From positions 1 through 32,324 of the forward strand of contig JAQXRG010000093.1 in NCBI GenBank assembly GCA_029218405.1: 32,324 bases of DNA. The letters are read 5' to 3'. The notes beneath the pieces were generated by a model, which was not told the origin of the DNA, made no database searches, and worked only from the letters and a program-made list of their open reading frames with translations. The DNA is from Bacteroidales bacterium (GTDB lineage Bacteria; Bacteroidota; Bacteroidia; Bacteroidales; Bacteroidaceae). Shown one piece after another: positions 22,972-31,577 of the stretch. Numbering within the stretch: position 1 is the first letter of the stretch; each line of letters opens with the position of its first letter. Position numbers and translations under genes: made by a program.

Positions 22972-23907
22972 ATGCTATACAATGAATTAGGAAAAACGGG
23001 CATGCGGATCTCCCAGTTAGGATTCGGCGCATCGTCCCTTGGAGGCGTGTTCCACAGCATCCGCGAGCAGGAAGGCATCGAGGCCGTCTCCGCCGCCCTC
23101 GAAGGAGGCATCAACTTCATCGACGTGTCGCCCTACTACGGACACCTGAAAGCGGAGACCGTACTGGGAAAGGCCCTGAAGGAACTGCCGCGCGACAAGT
23201 ATTACCTTTCGACCAAAGTCGGCCGCTACGGCAAGGACGGCGTGAACCTCTGGGACTACTCGGCCCGCCGTGCCAAGGAGAGTGTGTACGAGAGCATGGA
23301 ACGGCTGCACATCGACCATATCGACCTCATCAACGTGCACGACGTGGAGTTCGCCGACCTGCGGCAGGTCGTGGAAGAGACGCTGCCCGCACTGGTGGAG
23401 CTGCGCCAGGAAGGCGTGGTGGACCACGTGGGCATCACCGACCTGCAGCCGGAGAACCTCCGCTGGGTCATCGAGCACTCGGAAGAGGGCACCGTGGAGA
23501 GCGTGCTGAACTTCTGCCACTACTGCCTCAACGATGACCTGTTGGTGGAGTTCCTGGACTTCTTCGAGGAGCGCGGCATCGGAGTCATCAACGCCTCGCC
23601 GTTCTCCATGGGCCTGCTCTCCACCCGGGGCGCGCCCGACTGGCATCCGGCTCCCGCATCGCTGAAGGAAGCCTGCGCGCGGGCAGCGGCCTACTGCGAG
23701 CAGCAAGGCTACCCCATCGACAAGCTGGCCGTGCAGTACTCCACCTGCCTCAACCCGCGCATCGCCTCCACGCTCTTCAGCAGCGCCAGCCCCGCGAACG
23801 TGCGGAAGAACATCGCCTACGTAAACGAACCCATCGACCCGGAACTGGTGAAGAAGGTGCAGGAAATCATCGGCGACCAGTTGCGCGTAAGATGGAAAAA
23901 CAGCTGA
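22972..23907 (+). CDS. Aldo/keto reductase, sugar (L-galactose/L-fucose) dehydrogenase-like
   Basis: 311 residues from the ATG at 22972; the frame is open further upstream, but those codons cross the promoter. It has the aldo/keto reductase catalytic set D51, Y56, K82 and H123 (N-F-I-D-V-S-P-Y-Y-G; S-T-K-V-G; I-N-V-H-D). The N-terminus L-G-K-T-G-M-R-I-S-Q-L-G-F-G-A-S-S-L-G-G-V-F and the overall layout resemble L-galactose/L-fucose/pyridoxal dehydrogenases that oxidise C1 of a sugar with NAD(P). First gene of a three-gene operon with a lactonase-like amidohydrolase and a zinc dehydrogenase, which supports a sugar-oxidising role; the real substrate is not known. Confidence 0.85.
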   Translation: MLYNELGKTGMRISQLGFGASSLGGVFHSIREQEGIEAVSAALEGGINFIDVSPYYGHLKAETVLGKALKELPRDKYYLSTKVGRYGKDGVNLWDYSARRAKESVYESMERLHIDHIDLINVHDVEFADLRQVVEETLPALVELRQEGVVDHVGITDLQPENLRWVIEHSEEGTVESVLNFCHYCLNDDLLVEFLDFFEERGIGVINASPFSMGLLSTRGAPDWHPAPASLKEACARAAAYCEQQGYPIDKLAVQYSTCLNPRIASTLFSSASPANVRKNIAYVNEPIDPELVKKVQEIIGDQLRVRWKNS

Positions 23908-23920
23908 CACACGTAGCCCT

Positions 23921-24820
23921 ATGGATACACTGAGAATCATTGACGCGCACAGCCACCTGTGGCTGAGGCAGGACACGACCGTGAACGGACAGGCAGTGCG
24001 GACACTGTCGCCCAACGGCTCTCGCTCGCTGTTCCTCGGCGAGGAACGGCAGATGCTGCCCCCGTTCCTGATTGACGGACGGAACACCGCCGAAGTGTTC
24101 CTCTCGAACATGGACTACGCGCAGGTGTCCGCCGCCGTAGTGGTGCAGGAGGTCATCGACGGCAACCAGAACGACTACCTGCAGCAGGTGCAACGGCAAT
24201 GGCCCGACCGCTTCTTCTGCATGGGCATGGCCCTCACGAGGGAAGAGGCGGAAGCGGCACGGAAGGCAGGACTGAAAGGCATCGCCGTGCCCGGCCACCG
24301 GCTGACCCTGCCGCTGACCGACCTGCTGCCGATGTTCCGGCTGATGGAGACAGAAGGCATGGTACTGTCGATGTGCCTGGCCGATGACGAACGGCAGATT
24401 GCCGAGATGGCGGAGGTCATCCGCGAGTGCCCACGGCTGAAAGTCGCCATCGGCCATTTCGGCATGGTGACGACCCCCTCGTTCGAGAGCCAGGTGAAGC
24501 TGGCCCTGCTGGGCGAGAACGTGCGGGTGGAGGCCGGAGGCATCACCTGGCTCTACAACGACGAGTTCTACCCCTTCCCCTCGGCCATCCGCAGCCTGCA
24601 CGAGGCCGCCGGCTGGGTAGGCATGGACAAGCTGATGTGGGGCAGCGACTACCCACGCACCATCACGGCCATCACCTACCGGATGTCGTACGACTTTGTC
24701 CTGAAAAGCCGCGAGCTGAGCGAGGAGGACAAGCGGCTCTTCCTCGGCGAGAACGCCCGCCGCTTCTACGGACTGGACCCCCTGATTGAATTACCTTATA
24801 TAAAAAATATGTCAGAATGA
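23921..24820 (+). CDS. Amidohydrolase-family (lactonase-like) protein
   Basis: 299 residues. D-A-H-S-H at 8-12 supplies the first two metal ligands; K-V-A-I-G-H-F-G and W-G-S-D-Y-P-R supply the later His and the catalytic Asp. This is the amidohydrolase-2 layout shared by sugar lactonases (such as L-fucono- or L-rhamnono-lactonase) and decarboxylases. Following a C1 sugar dehydrogenase, hydrolysis of the lactone product would be the obvious step; this is inference. No signal peptide. It starts 13 bp after the first gene and overlaps the next by 4 bp. Confidence 0.83.
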   Translation: MDTLRIIDAHSHLWLRQDTTVNGQAVRTLSPNGSRSLFLGEERQMLPPFLIDGRNTAEVFLSNMDYAQVSAAVVVQEVIDGNQNDYLQQVQRQWPDRFFCMGMALTREEAEAARKAGLKGIAVPGHRLTLPLTDLLPMFRLMETEGMVLSMCLADDERQIAEMAEVIRECPRLKVAIGHFGMVTTPSFESQVKLALLGENVRVEAGGITWLYNDEFYPFPSAIRSLHEAAGWVGMDKLMWGSDYPRTITAITYRMSYDFVLKSRELSEEDKRLFLGENARRFYGLDPLIELPYIKNMSE

Positions 24821-25839
24821 AAGCGATACAAATCTTAGGCGAGCGCCAGCTGGCGCTCATCGACCTTCCCGCACCCACCGAAGCATTGAGACCGGACGAG
24901 GTACGGGTACGAATGGAATATGTAGGTTTCTGCGGCTCCGACCTGAGCACCTACTTAGGACGGAACCCGATGGTGAAGCTGCCCGTCATCCCCGGACACG
25001 AGGTGGGCGGTGTCATCGAAGAAGTGGGCGCTGACGTGCCCGAAGGGCTGCGTCCCGGCATGACGGTGACAGTGAACCCCTACACCAACTGCGGCAAGTG
25101 CGCCTCGTGCCGCAACGGACGGCCCAACGCCTGCCAGCACAACCAGACCCTGGGCGTGCAACGCGACGGCGCGATGCGGGAGTCGATTGTGCTGCCGTGG
25201 GAGAAGGTGATTCCCGCCGGACTGCTGACCCCACGCACCTGCGCATTGGTGGAGCCGATGAGTGTGGGCTTCCATGCCGTCTCACGGGCCGAGGTGACCG
25301 ACATTGACGTGGTGCTGGTCATCGGCTGCGGCATGGTGGGCATGGGCGCCATCGTCCGCTCGGCCCAGCGGGGCGCCACGGTGGTGGCCGCCGACATCGA
25401 CGACGAGAAGCTGGCCTTGGCCCGCCGTCTCGGAGCCTCGTACACCCTCAACACACGCACGGAAGACGTGCATGCCCGCCTCTTGGAAATGACCTCAGGC
25501 TTCGGGCCGGACGTGGTGATTGAGGCCGTGGGCAGCGCGCCGACCTACCAGATGGCCGTGGACGAAGTGGCCTTCACCGGACGGGTAGTCTGCATCGGCT
25601 ACGCCAAGACGGAGGTGTCGTTCCAGACCAAGTTCTTCGTGCAGAAGGAGCTGGACATCCGTGGCTCGCGCAACGCCCTTCCCTCGGACTTCCGCGCCGT
25701 CATCCATTACCTGGAGCGCGGCACCTGTCCGGTCGATGAGCTGGTGAGCCGCGAGGCGGCCCCCGAAGAGGCGGCCGACGCCATGCGGCAGTGGGCGGAA
25801 GCACCCGGCCAGGTGTTCCGCATCCTGGTGCGGTTCTGA
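24817..25839 (+). CDS. Zinc-dependent alcohol (polyol) dehydrogenase
   Basis: 340 residues, medium-chain dehydrogenase. Catalytic zinc ligands C39 (C-G-S-D) and H61-E62 (P-G-H-E) are present. The structural zinc site is the four-Cys C-x2-C-x2-C-x7-C block in N-C-G-K-C-A-S-C-R-N-G-R-P-N-A-C. The Rossmann motif V-I-G-C-G-M-V-G-M-G binds NAD(P). It is related to sorbitol, threonine and L-galactonate/L-gulonate-type dehydrogenases. Its ATG overlaps the previous stop (ATGA). As last enzyme of the operon it may oxidise the sugar acid; the exact substrate is not determinable. Confidence 0.87.
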   Translation: MKAIQILGERQLALIDLPAPTEALRPDEVRVRMEYVGFCGSDLSTYLGRNPMVKLPVIPGHEVGGVIEEVGADVPEGLRPGMTVTVNPYTNCGKCASCRNGRPNACQHNQTLGVQRDGAMRESIVLPWEKVIPAGLLTPRTCALVEPMSVGFHAVSRAEVTDIDVVLVIGCGMVGMGAIVRSAQRGATVVAADIDDEKLALARRLGASYTLNTRTEDVHARLLEMTSGFGPDVVIEAVGSAPTYQMAVDEVAFTGRVVCIGYAKTEVSFQTKFFVQKELDIRGSRNALPSDFRAVIHYLERGTCPVDELVSREAAPEEAADAMRQWAEAPGQVFRILVRF

Positions 25840-25867
25840 AGGTCCGCACCACCGCCCCACCCTACCG

Positions 25868-26890
25868 TCAGAACCGTGTCATGAACTCGATGACAATCTT
25901 GTCCTGTTCCGACACTTTGGCGACAGCGTTCCGGCGGTAGAAATAGTTCTCGTAGTTGATGCGGATGTCGGAGATGAACGGCTTGGCCAGGCTGAGTGTG
26001 ACGCCCCCCGTCAGGCGGTGGCGCTTGCAGTCAGTCAGCTTCAGCCGTCCTTCCTCGTCCAGCTTACCGTCGTTATGGTCGCCCATGAAGTCATAGCGGG
26101 CCAGGAAGGAGACCTTGCGGAACATCCCCTTGCGCAGGTGATGGTCGTAGTTGATGAAACCGTCGAAGGCGTTCACGGCCCCGAAAGCGCCGTGCGCATA
26201 GTGCTTGCGCAGGTATTCGGCCTCGATGTGCCAGTGATAGCTGTGGTAATAGACACCGGCGTCGTACAGATAGACCGACACGGTGGCCGGATGCACCTTC
26301 TGCACGCCGAGGGTCAGGCAGAAGCCCTGGGGCAGGAAGACCTGCGCCTTGGTGGAGAAGTTGAGCTGCTTCGTCCAGTAGTCCTTCTGGGCCGTCTGTC
26401 CCGAACCGTTGTACAGTCCGGCCTCCAGCTGCACAGGCACCTCGCCGTTGAAACGATAGCCCACCTTCGCGCCCACGTCGCGCACGTTGCCCACCTGCTT
26501 GGCGATGAACGAGCGGTTGGCGAAGTACTGCAGGTGGGGCGAGCGGTGCGCGTCGATGGTGAACGGCACCCGCATCAGGCCGATGGTGAACTGGAACGGC
26601 TTGACGGGCGTGAAGCTCACATAAGCGTCGCGCATCTTGATCGCCCCCTCGTCCGAGATGTCAATCTCGGCCTTGTAGGCGGTGTAAGGCGTCACCTTCC
26701 CGCTCAGGCTGAAGAGCGCGTTGCGCACCTCGAACCGTCCGGTCCCGTTCTCGGGCTGGTATTCATACTTGCCACGGACCGTCCCGTGGATGTCCGGCTG
26801 CCGGACCTCACTCGTTTCCTGCGCCTGCATCGGCTGCATCGCCACAGCGGCCAACAACAGCAGCGGCCATAGCTTTCCTGTCTTCCTCAT
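25868..26890 (-). CDS. Porin O/P-family outer-membrane porin
   Basis: 340 residues from the ATG at 26890, which opens a signal peptide (K-L-W-P-L-L-L-L-A-A-V-A-M-Q-P-M-Q-A-Q); a longer frame to 26938 lacks a reason. The mature chain is a row of amphipathic strands (Y-K-A-E-I-D-I-S; I-K-M-R-D-A-Y-V-S-F; F-Q-F-T-I-G-L-M-R-V-P-F) and ends in F, as in 16-strand phosphate-selective-type porins. Substrate unknown. It diverges from the GH20 gene and converges on the dehydrogenase gene with 28 bp between. Confidence 0.87.
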   Translation of the reverse strand: MRKTGKLWPLLLLAAVAMQPMQAQETSEVRQPDIHGTVRGKYEYQPENGTGRFEVRNALFSLSGKVTPYTAYKAEIDISDEGAIKMRDAYVSFTPVKPFQFTIGLMRVPFTIDAHRSPHLQYFANRSFIAKQVGNVRDVGAKVGYRFNGEVPVQLEAGLYNGSGQTAQKDYWTKQLNFSTKAQVFLPQGFCLTLGVQKVHPATVSVYLYDAGVYYHSYHWHIEAEYLRKHYAHGAFGAVNAFDGFINYDHHLRKGMFRKVSFLARYDFMGDHNDGKLDEEGRLKLTDCKRHRLTGGVTLSLAKPFISDIRINYENYFYRRNAVAKVSEQDKIVIEFMTRF

Positions 26891-26965
26891 GGGTTGTCTA
26901 TATAAATAGGTATCTGTTTCCGGCGCAAAGTTCGCCAAAGCATGTGATAAGGGTGTGTCATAGAT

Positions 26966-26985
26966 GTTACAAACGTGTTACAAAC
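26966..26985. promoter_or_regulatory. Tandem GTTACAAAC repeats between porin and GH20
   Basis: GTTACAAAC occurs at 26966-26974 and again at 26977-26985, an 11-bp (one helical turn) direct repeat. It lies about 32 bp upstream of the GH20 -33 element and 75 bp upstream of the porin start, so it could bind a shared regulator. No regulator gene is next to it. Confidence 0.45.
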
Positions 26986-27017
26986 CCGTTTTGCATGAAA
27001 AAAACAGGAAAGAGTGC

Positions 27018-27047
27018 TTGCACTGTCAGAAAAAAGCCGTACCTTTG
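27018..27047 (+). promoter_or_regulatory. Promoter of the GH20 gene
   Basis: TTG at 27018-27020 and TACCTTTG at 27040-27047 are 19 nt apart, a close Bacteroidetes match, 30 bp before the ATG. Leader about 25 nt. Confidence 0.72.
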
Positions 27048-27077
27048 GAAACTTACTAACTAATAACCTACTATCAG

Positions 27078-29429
27078 ATGAAGAAAAACTTTTTCAGCGC
27101 ACTATGCGCCGGCTTCGCCCTCTGCTTCCTCGCCGGATGCAGCCAGCCCGGCGAAGTGAAGCCTTACAACGAAGGCATCCACATCATCCCGCTCCCACAG
27201 CAGCTCACGCAGCAGGACGGACAGTTCACCTTGACCGGCAGCACCACCCTGGGCGCCACCACGCCCGAGGCCAAGACCATCGCCGAGTTCTTCGCCAACA
27301 AGCTGAAGACCGCCACCGGCTATTCCATCAGCGTGGCCGACCAAGGCAACATCAGCCTCAGCATCGACCCCTCCCTCGACACGAACGATGAAGGCTACAC
27401 CCTCGACGTGAACGCACAGGGAGTGACCGTAACCGGCAAGACCGCACAGGGCCTGTTCTACGGCATGCAGACCTTCCTGCAGCTGCTCCCCGCCGAGGTG
27501 GAAAGCGCGTCGAAGGTCAGCGGCATCGCCTGGACGGCTCCCGCTGTCAGCGTGAAGGACGAACCCCGCTTCGGCTACCGCGGTATGATGATCGACCCGT
27601 GCCGTCATTTCATGCCGGTGGAGAACATCAAGCGCTACATCGACGTGCTGTCCCTCTTCAAGGTAAACCGTCTGCACTGGCATCTCACCGAAGACCAGGG
27701 CTGGCGCATCGAAATCAAGAAATATCCGAAACTGACCGAAATCGGTTCGAAGCGCATCGACGGTGAGGGCACGGAACACGGCGGCTTCTACACCCAGGAA
27801 GAGGTGAAGGACATCGTGAAGTACGCGGCCGACCGCTTCATCACCATCGTTCCCGAACTGGAAATCCCCGGCCACGAGATGGCAGCCATCTCGGCCTACC
27901 CCGAACTCTCGTGCAAGGGCGAGCAGCACGACCCGCGCGTCATCTGGGGCGTGGAGGACATCGTGATGTGTCCGGGTAAGGAAGACATGTTCAAGTTCCT
28001 CGAAGACGTCATCGACGAGATGGTGCCCCTCTTCCCGAGCGAGTACTTCCACATCGGCGGCGACGAATGTCCCAAGAGCAGCTGGAAGGCCTGCCCGCTC
28101 TGCCAGCAGCGCATCCGTCAGGAAGGCCTGAAGGGGGACAAGAAGCACACGGCCGAAGAGCGCCTGCAGAGCTACGTCATCCAGCGCATGGAGAAATACC
28201 TCGCCACGAAGGGCAAGAAGATCATCGGCTGGGACGAAATCCTGGAAGGCGGACTGGCTCCCTCGGCTACCGTGATGTCGTGGAGAGGCGAGGAAGGCGG
28301 TATCGCCGCCGCGCTGATGGACCACAGCGTCATCATGACCCCGGGCGGAAACGGCATGTACCTGGACCACTACCAGGGCGACTCGAAGCTGGAGCCGGTA
28401 TCCATCGGCGGCTACACCACCTTGGAGAAGACCTACAGCTACAACCCGATGCCCGACACCCTGGCCACTATGGGCAAGGCTGAATATGTGCTGGGCGTGC
28501 AGGGCAACTGCTGGGCGGAATACATGTACACGGAAGCCCTCCGCGACTACCGCTCGTTCCCGCGCATCATCGCCATCGCCGAAATCGGCTGGACCCCCGA
28601 CGAACGGAAGGACTACGCCGACTTCGAACGCCGCATCAACAACGCCTACGTCCGTCTGGACCAGTATGGCATCAACTACCACATCCCGCAGCCTGAACAG
28701 CCGAAGGGCTCCTGCAACGTGATTGCCTTCACCGACCAGACATCGCTGGAGTTCAAGACCACACGTCCGGCAAAGATGGTCTATACCCTCGACGGCTCCG
28801 AACCGACCGCCGCTTCCACCGAATACACCGCACCCATCACCTTTACGGAAAGCGGTACGCTGAAGATCGCCACCGCACTGCCTTCGGGCAAGCTCAGCCC
28901 CGTGCGCACCATCACGGTGGAGAAACAGGCACTGGCACCTGCCGAGACCGTGGAAGGCACCGTGCCCGGCCTGAGCATGGACATCTATGACGGCATGTTC
29001 CTGAACGTGGCCGACTTCGAGAAGGCCAACGTGCAGCCGCGCGAGACGAAGCTCATCCAGCAGACCCGCGAGCTGACCAACCAGACCCCGTCGCCCGAGT
29101 CGATGCGGGGCGTGAAGCAGTACGCCGCCATCGCCACCGGCTACGTGAACATCCCCGAGGACGGTGTCTATTACTTCAGCTCCGAGCTGGAAGAAGTGTG
29201 GATTGACGGCAAGCTGCTCATCAACAACGGCGGCGAAGTGAAACGCTTCTCACGCAAGGACGCTTCCGTGGCCCTGGCCAAGGGCCTGCACCCCGTGAAG
29301 GCGGTCTTCCTGGGCCACATCATCGGCGGCTGGCCTTCCAACTGGAACGACGGCGCCATCCGCATCCGCAAGGCCGACCAGGACAAGTTCCAGAAGATCA
29401 CCGGCGACATGCTGTGCGTCAAGAAGTGA
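27078..29429 (+). CDS. GH20 beta-N-acetylhexosaminidase lipoprotein
   Basis: 783 residues. A type II signal peptide ends L-A-G-C with C21; the following S-Q-P-G is not acidic, so periplasmic orientation is more likely than surface exposure. Residues 30-155 form the GH20 N-terminal domain. The catalytic barrel (160-505) has R-G-M-M-I-D, H-W-H-L-T-E-D-Q-G-W-R, P-E-L-E-I-P-G-H and the catalytic pair D329-E330 in H-I-G-G-D-E, where Asp orients the 2-acetamido group for substrate-assisted catalysis. A chitobiase C-terminal-like domain lies at about 555-615, and a PA14-like beta domain follows (630-770). It removes terminal GlcNAc or GalNAc from glycans. Single-gene unit. Confidence 0.95.
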   Translation: MKKNFFSALCAGFALCFLAGCSQPGEVKPYNEGIHIIPLPQQLTQQDGQFTLTGSTTLGATTPEAKTIAEFFANKLKTATGYSISVADQGNISLSIDPSLDTNDEGYTLDVNAQGVTVTGKTAQGLFYGMQTFLQLLPAEVESASKVSGIAWTAPAVSVKDEPRFGYRGMMIDPCRHFMPVENIKRYIDVLSLFKVNRLHWHLTEDQGWRIEIKKYPKLTEIGSKRIDGEGTEHGGFYTQEEVKDIVKYAADRFITIVPELEIPGHEMAAISAYPELSCKGEQHDPRVIWGVEDIVMCPGKEDMFKFLEDVIDEMVPLFPSEYFHIGGDECPKSSWKACPLCQQRIRQEGLKGDKKHTAEERLQSYVIQRMEKYLATKGKKIIGWDEILEGGLAPSATVMSWRGEEGGIAAALMDHSVIMTPGGNGMYLDHYQGDSKLEPVSIGGYTTLEKTYSYNPMPDTLATMGKAEYVLGVQGNCWAEYMYTEALRDYRSFPRIIAIAEIGWTPDERKDYADFERRINNAYVRLDQYGINYHIPQPEQPKGSCNVIAFTDQTSLEFKTTRPAKMVYTLDGSEPTAASTEYTAPITFTESGTLKIATALPSGKLSPVRTITVEKQALAPAETVEGTVPGLSMDIYDGMFLNVADFEKANVQPRETKLIQQTRELTNQTPSPESMRGVKQYAAIATGYVNIPEDGVYYFSSELEEVWIDGKLLINNGGEVKRFSRKDASVALAKGLHPVKAVFLGHIIGGWPSNWNDGAIRIRKADQDKFQKITGDMLCVKK

Positions 29430-29460
29430 CCCTTCACCCAGTGTGATGACTGACTAACCT

Positions 29461-29529
29461 GAACACAAAGGCACCCGGGACAAGGGAACAACTATTTCCT
29501 GCCCGCGTGTCTTTGTGTTCCCTTTTTTT
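29461..29529 (+). terminator. Terminator after GH20
   Basis: GAACACAAAG (29461-29470) pairs with CTTTGTGTTC (29511-29520); inner bases extend the stem imperfectly. The tail is CC and seven T. Total length and loop are larger than for a minimal terminator, but the T-run is clear. Confidence 0.8.
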
Positions 29530-29552
29530 ACATACCCTTTATCCCTCCCCCT

Positions 29553-31544
29553 ATGAAGACAGAAGACAATGAAAAAATGACGGGACTGCCCGAGAACGCG
29601 TTCCGTCCCCTGAAGCCCGGCGAGACCTACCGTCCGCTGATGTCGCCCGACAAGACCTACCCCGAAGTGAACGCCTGGTCCGTGCTGTGGGGCGTGGCCA
29701 TGGCCATCCTGTTCTCGGCGGCCGCCGCCTACCTCGGCCTGAAGGTCGGCCAGGTGTTCGAGGCCGCCATCCCCATCGCCATCATCGCCGTCGGCGTGTC
29801 CAGCGCCGCCAAGCGCAAGAGCGCGCTGGGCGAGAACGTGCTCATCCAGTCCATCGGCGCCTGTTCGGGAGTCATCGTGGCAGGCGCCATCTTCACCCTG
29901 CCCGCCCTCTACATCCTGCAGGCCAAATACCCCGAGATGACCGTCAACTTCCTGCAGATGTTCATCAGCTCCCTGCTGGGCGGCGTGCTGGGCATCCTGT
30001 TCCTGATTCCCTTCCGCAAGTATTTCGTCAGCGAGAAGCACGGCGAGTATCCCTTCCCCGAAGCGACGGCCAGCACCCAGGTGCTCGTGTCGGGCGAGAA
30101 GGGCGGCAGCCAGGCCAAGCCGTTGCTGGTGGCCGGCGTCATCGGCGGACTCTACGACTTCATCGTGGCCACCTTCGGCTGGTGGAACGAGAACTTCACC
30201 ACCCGTGTCTGCGGCTGGGGCGAAACCCTGGCCGACAAGGCGAAGGTGGTGCTGAAGATCAACACCGGCGCCGCCGTGCTGGGACTGGGCTACATCATCG
30301 GCCTGAAGTATGCCGCCATCATCTGCGCCGGCTCGCTGGCCGTGTGGTTGGTCATCGTGCCGGGCATGGCGCTCCTGTGGGGCGACAGCGTGCTGAACGA
30401 CTGGAACCCGGCCCTCACCCAGACCGTGGCCGAGATGGCGCCTGAGCAGATCTTCGCCAACTATGCCAAGAGCATCGGCATCGGCGGCATCGCCATGGCC
30501 GGCATCATCGGCATCTTCCGCTCCTGGAGCATCATCCGGAGCGCCGTGGGACTGGCGGCCAAGGAAATGGGCGGCAAGAAGGCCGACACCCTGGTGGCCC
30601 GCACCCAGAAGGACCTGCCCATGAAGGTCATCGCCATCGGCTCCATCGCGACCCTCGTCCTCATCACCCTCTTCTTCTACTTCGACGTGATGCAGGGCAA
30701 CCTGCTCCACACCGCCGTGGCCATCCTGCTGGTAGCGGTCATCTCCTTCCTCTTCACCACGGTGGCCGCCAACGCCATTGCCATTGTGGGCACCAACCCG
30801 GTGTCGGGCATGACACTGATGACCCTCATCCTCGCCTCCGTGGTGATGGTGGGCGTGGGACTGAAAGGCGCCACCGGCATGGTCGCCTCGTTGGTGATGG
30901 GCGGCGTGGTCTGCACCGCCCTCTCGATGGCCGGCGGCTTCATCACCGACCTGAAGATCGGCTACTGGCTGGGCAGCACCCCCGTGAAGCAGCAGAGCTG
31001 GAAGTTCCTCGGCACCTTGGTGTCGGCCGCCACGGTCGGCGGGGTCATCATGATCCTGAACGACACCTACGGCTTCACCTCCGGCGCGCTGGCCGCCCCG
31101 CAGGCCAATGCCATGGCGGCGGTCATCGACCCGCTGATGAACGGCGTGTCCGCTCCCTGGCTGCTCTACGGCATCGGCGCCGTACTGGCCTTGGCGCTCA
31201 CGTACTTCAAGGTGCCTGCCTTGGCCTTCGCCCTGGGCATGTTCATTCCCTTGGAACTGAACCTGCCGCTGCTGGTAGGCGGTGCGGTGAACTGGTACGT
31301 CACGACGCGCTCTACCGACCCGGCGGTCAACGCGGAACGCGGCGAGAAAGGCACGCTCCTGGCCTCGGGCTTCATTGCCGGCGGCGCCCTGATGGGCGTG
31401 GTCAGCGCCGCCCTACGGTTCGGAGGCATCAACCTGATGAACGACGCCTGGACGGCAAACCCGCTGAGCGAGGTCGTCTCGCTCGTCGCCTACCTGCTGC
31501 TCATCGCCTACTTGGTCAAGGCGAGCCTGCACCTCCGCAAATGA
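29553..31544 (+). CDS. OPT-family oligopeptide/metal-chelate transporter
   Basis: 663 residues with about fourteen to sixteen membrane helices. The opening P-E-V-N-A-W-S-V-L-W-G-V-A-M-A-I-L-F-S-A-A-A-A-Y-L-G-L-K-V-G-Q-V-F-E-A-A-I-P matches bacterial OPT (EspB-like) proteins, as do Y-P-F-P-E-A-T-A-S-T-Q-V-L-V and W-Y-V-T-T-R. OPT transporters import small peptides or their metal complexes using the proton gradient. The start follows the GH20 terminator by about 23 bp. A secreted alpha/beta hydrolase gene follows 33 bp later and may be co-transcribed. Confidence 0.93.
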   Translation: MKTEDNEKMTGLPENAFRPLKPGETYRPLMSPDKTYPEVNAWSVLWGVAMAILFSAAAAYLGLKVGQVFEAAIPIAIIAVGVSSAAKRKSALGENVLIQSIGACSGVIVAGAIFTLPALYILQAKYPEMTVNFLQMFISSLLGGVLGILFLIPFRKYFVSEKHGEYPFPEATASTQVLVSGEKGGSQAKPLLVAGVIGGLYDFIVATFGWWNENFTTRVCGWGETLADKAKVVLKINTGAAVLGLGYIIGLKYAAIICAGSLAVWLVIVPGMALLWGDSVLNDWNPALTQTVAEMAPEQIFANYAKSIGIGGIAMAGIIGIFRSWSIIRSAVGLAAKEMGGKKADTLVARTQKDLPMKVIAIGSIATLVLITLFFYFDVMQGNLLHTAVAILLVAVISFLFTTVAANAIAIVGTNPVSGMTLMTLILASVVMVGVGLKGATGMVASLVMGGVVCTALSMAGGFITDLKIGYWLGSTPVKQQSWKFLGTLVSAATVGGVIMILNDTYGFTSGALAAPQANAMAAVIDPLMNGVSAPWLLYGIGAVLALALTYFKVPALAFALGMFIPLELNLPLLVGGAVNWYVTTRSTDPAVNAERGEKGTLLASGFIAGGALMGVVSAALRFGGINLMNDAWTANPLSEVVSLVAYLLLIAYLVKASLHLRK

Positions 31545-31577
31545 ATCTGAATAGCTGTCACTAAACAACGAATAATC

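Noticed and set aside
27102-28682. Minus-strand 526-codon open frame opposite the GH20 gene
   Set aside because: Shadow of a GC-rich gene; no domain is recognisable and the GH20 motifs are unmistakable.
29454-30710. Minus-strand 418-codon frame opposite the OPT transporter
   Set aside because: Gly/Asp/His-rich mirror translation that also crosses the GH20 terminator.
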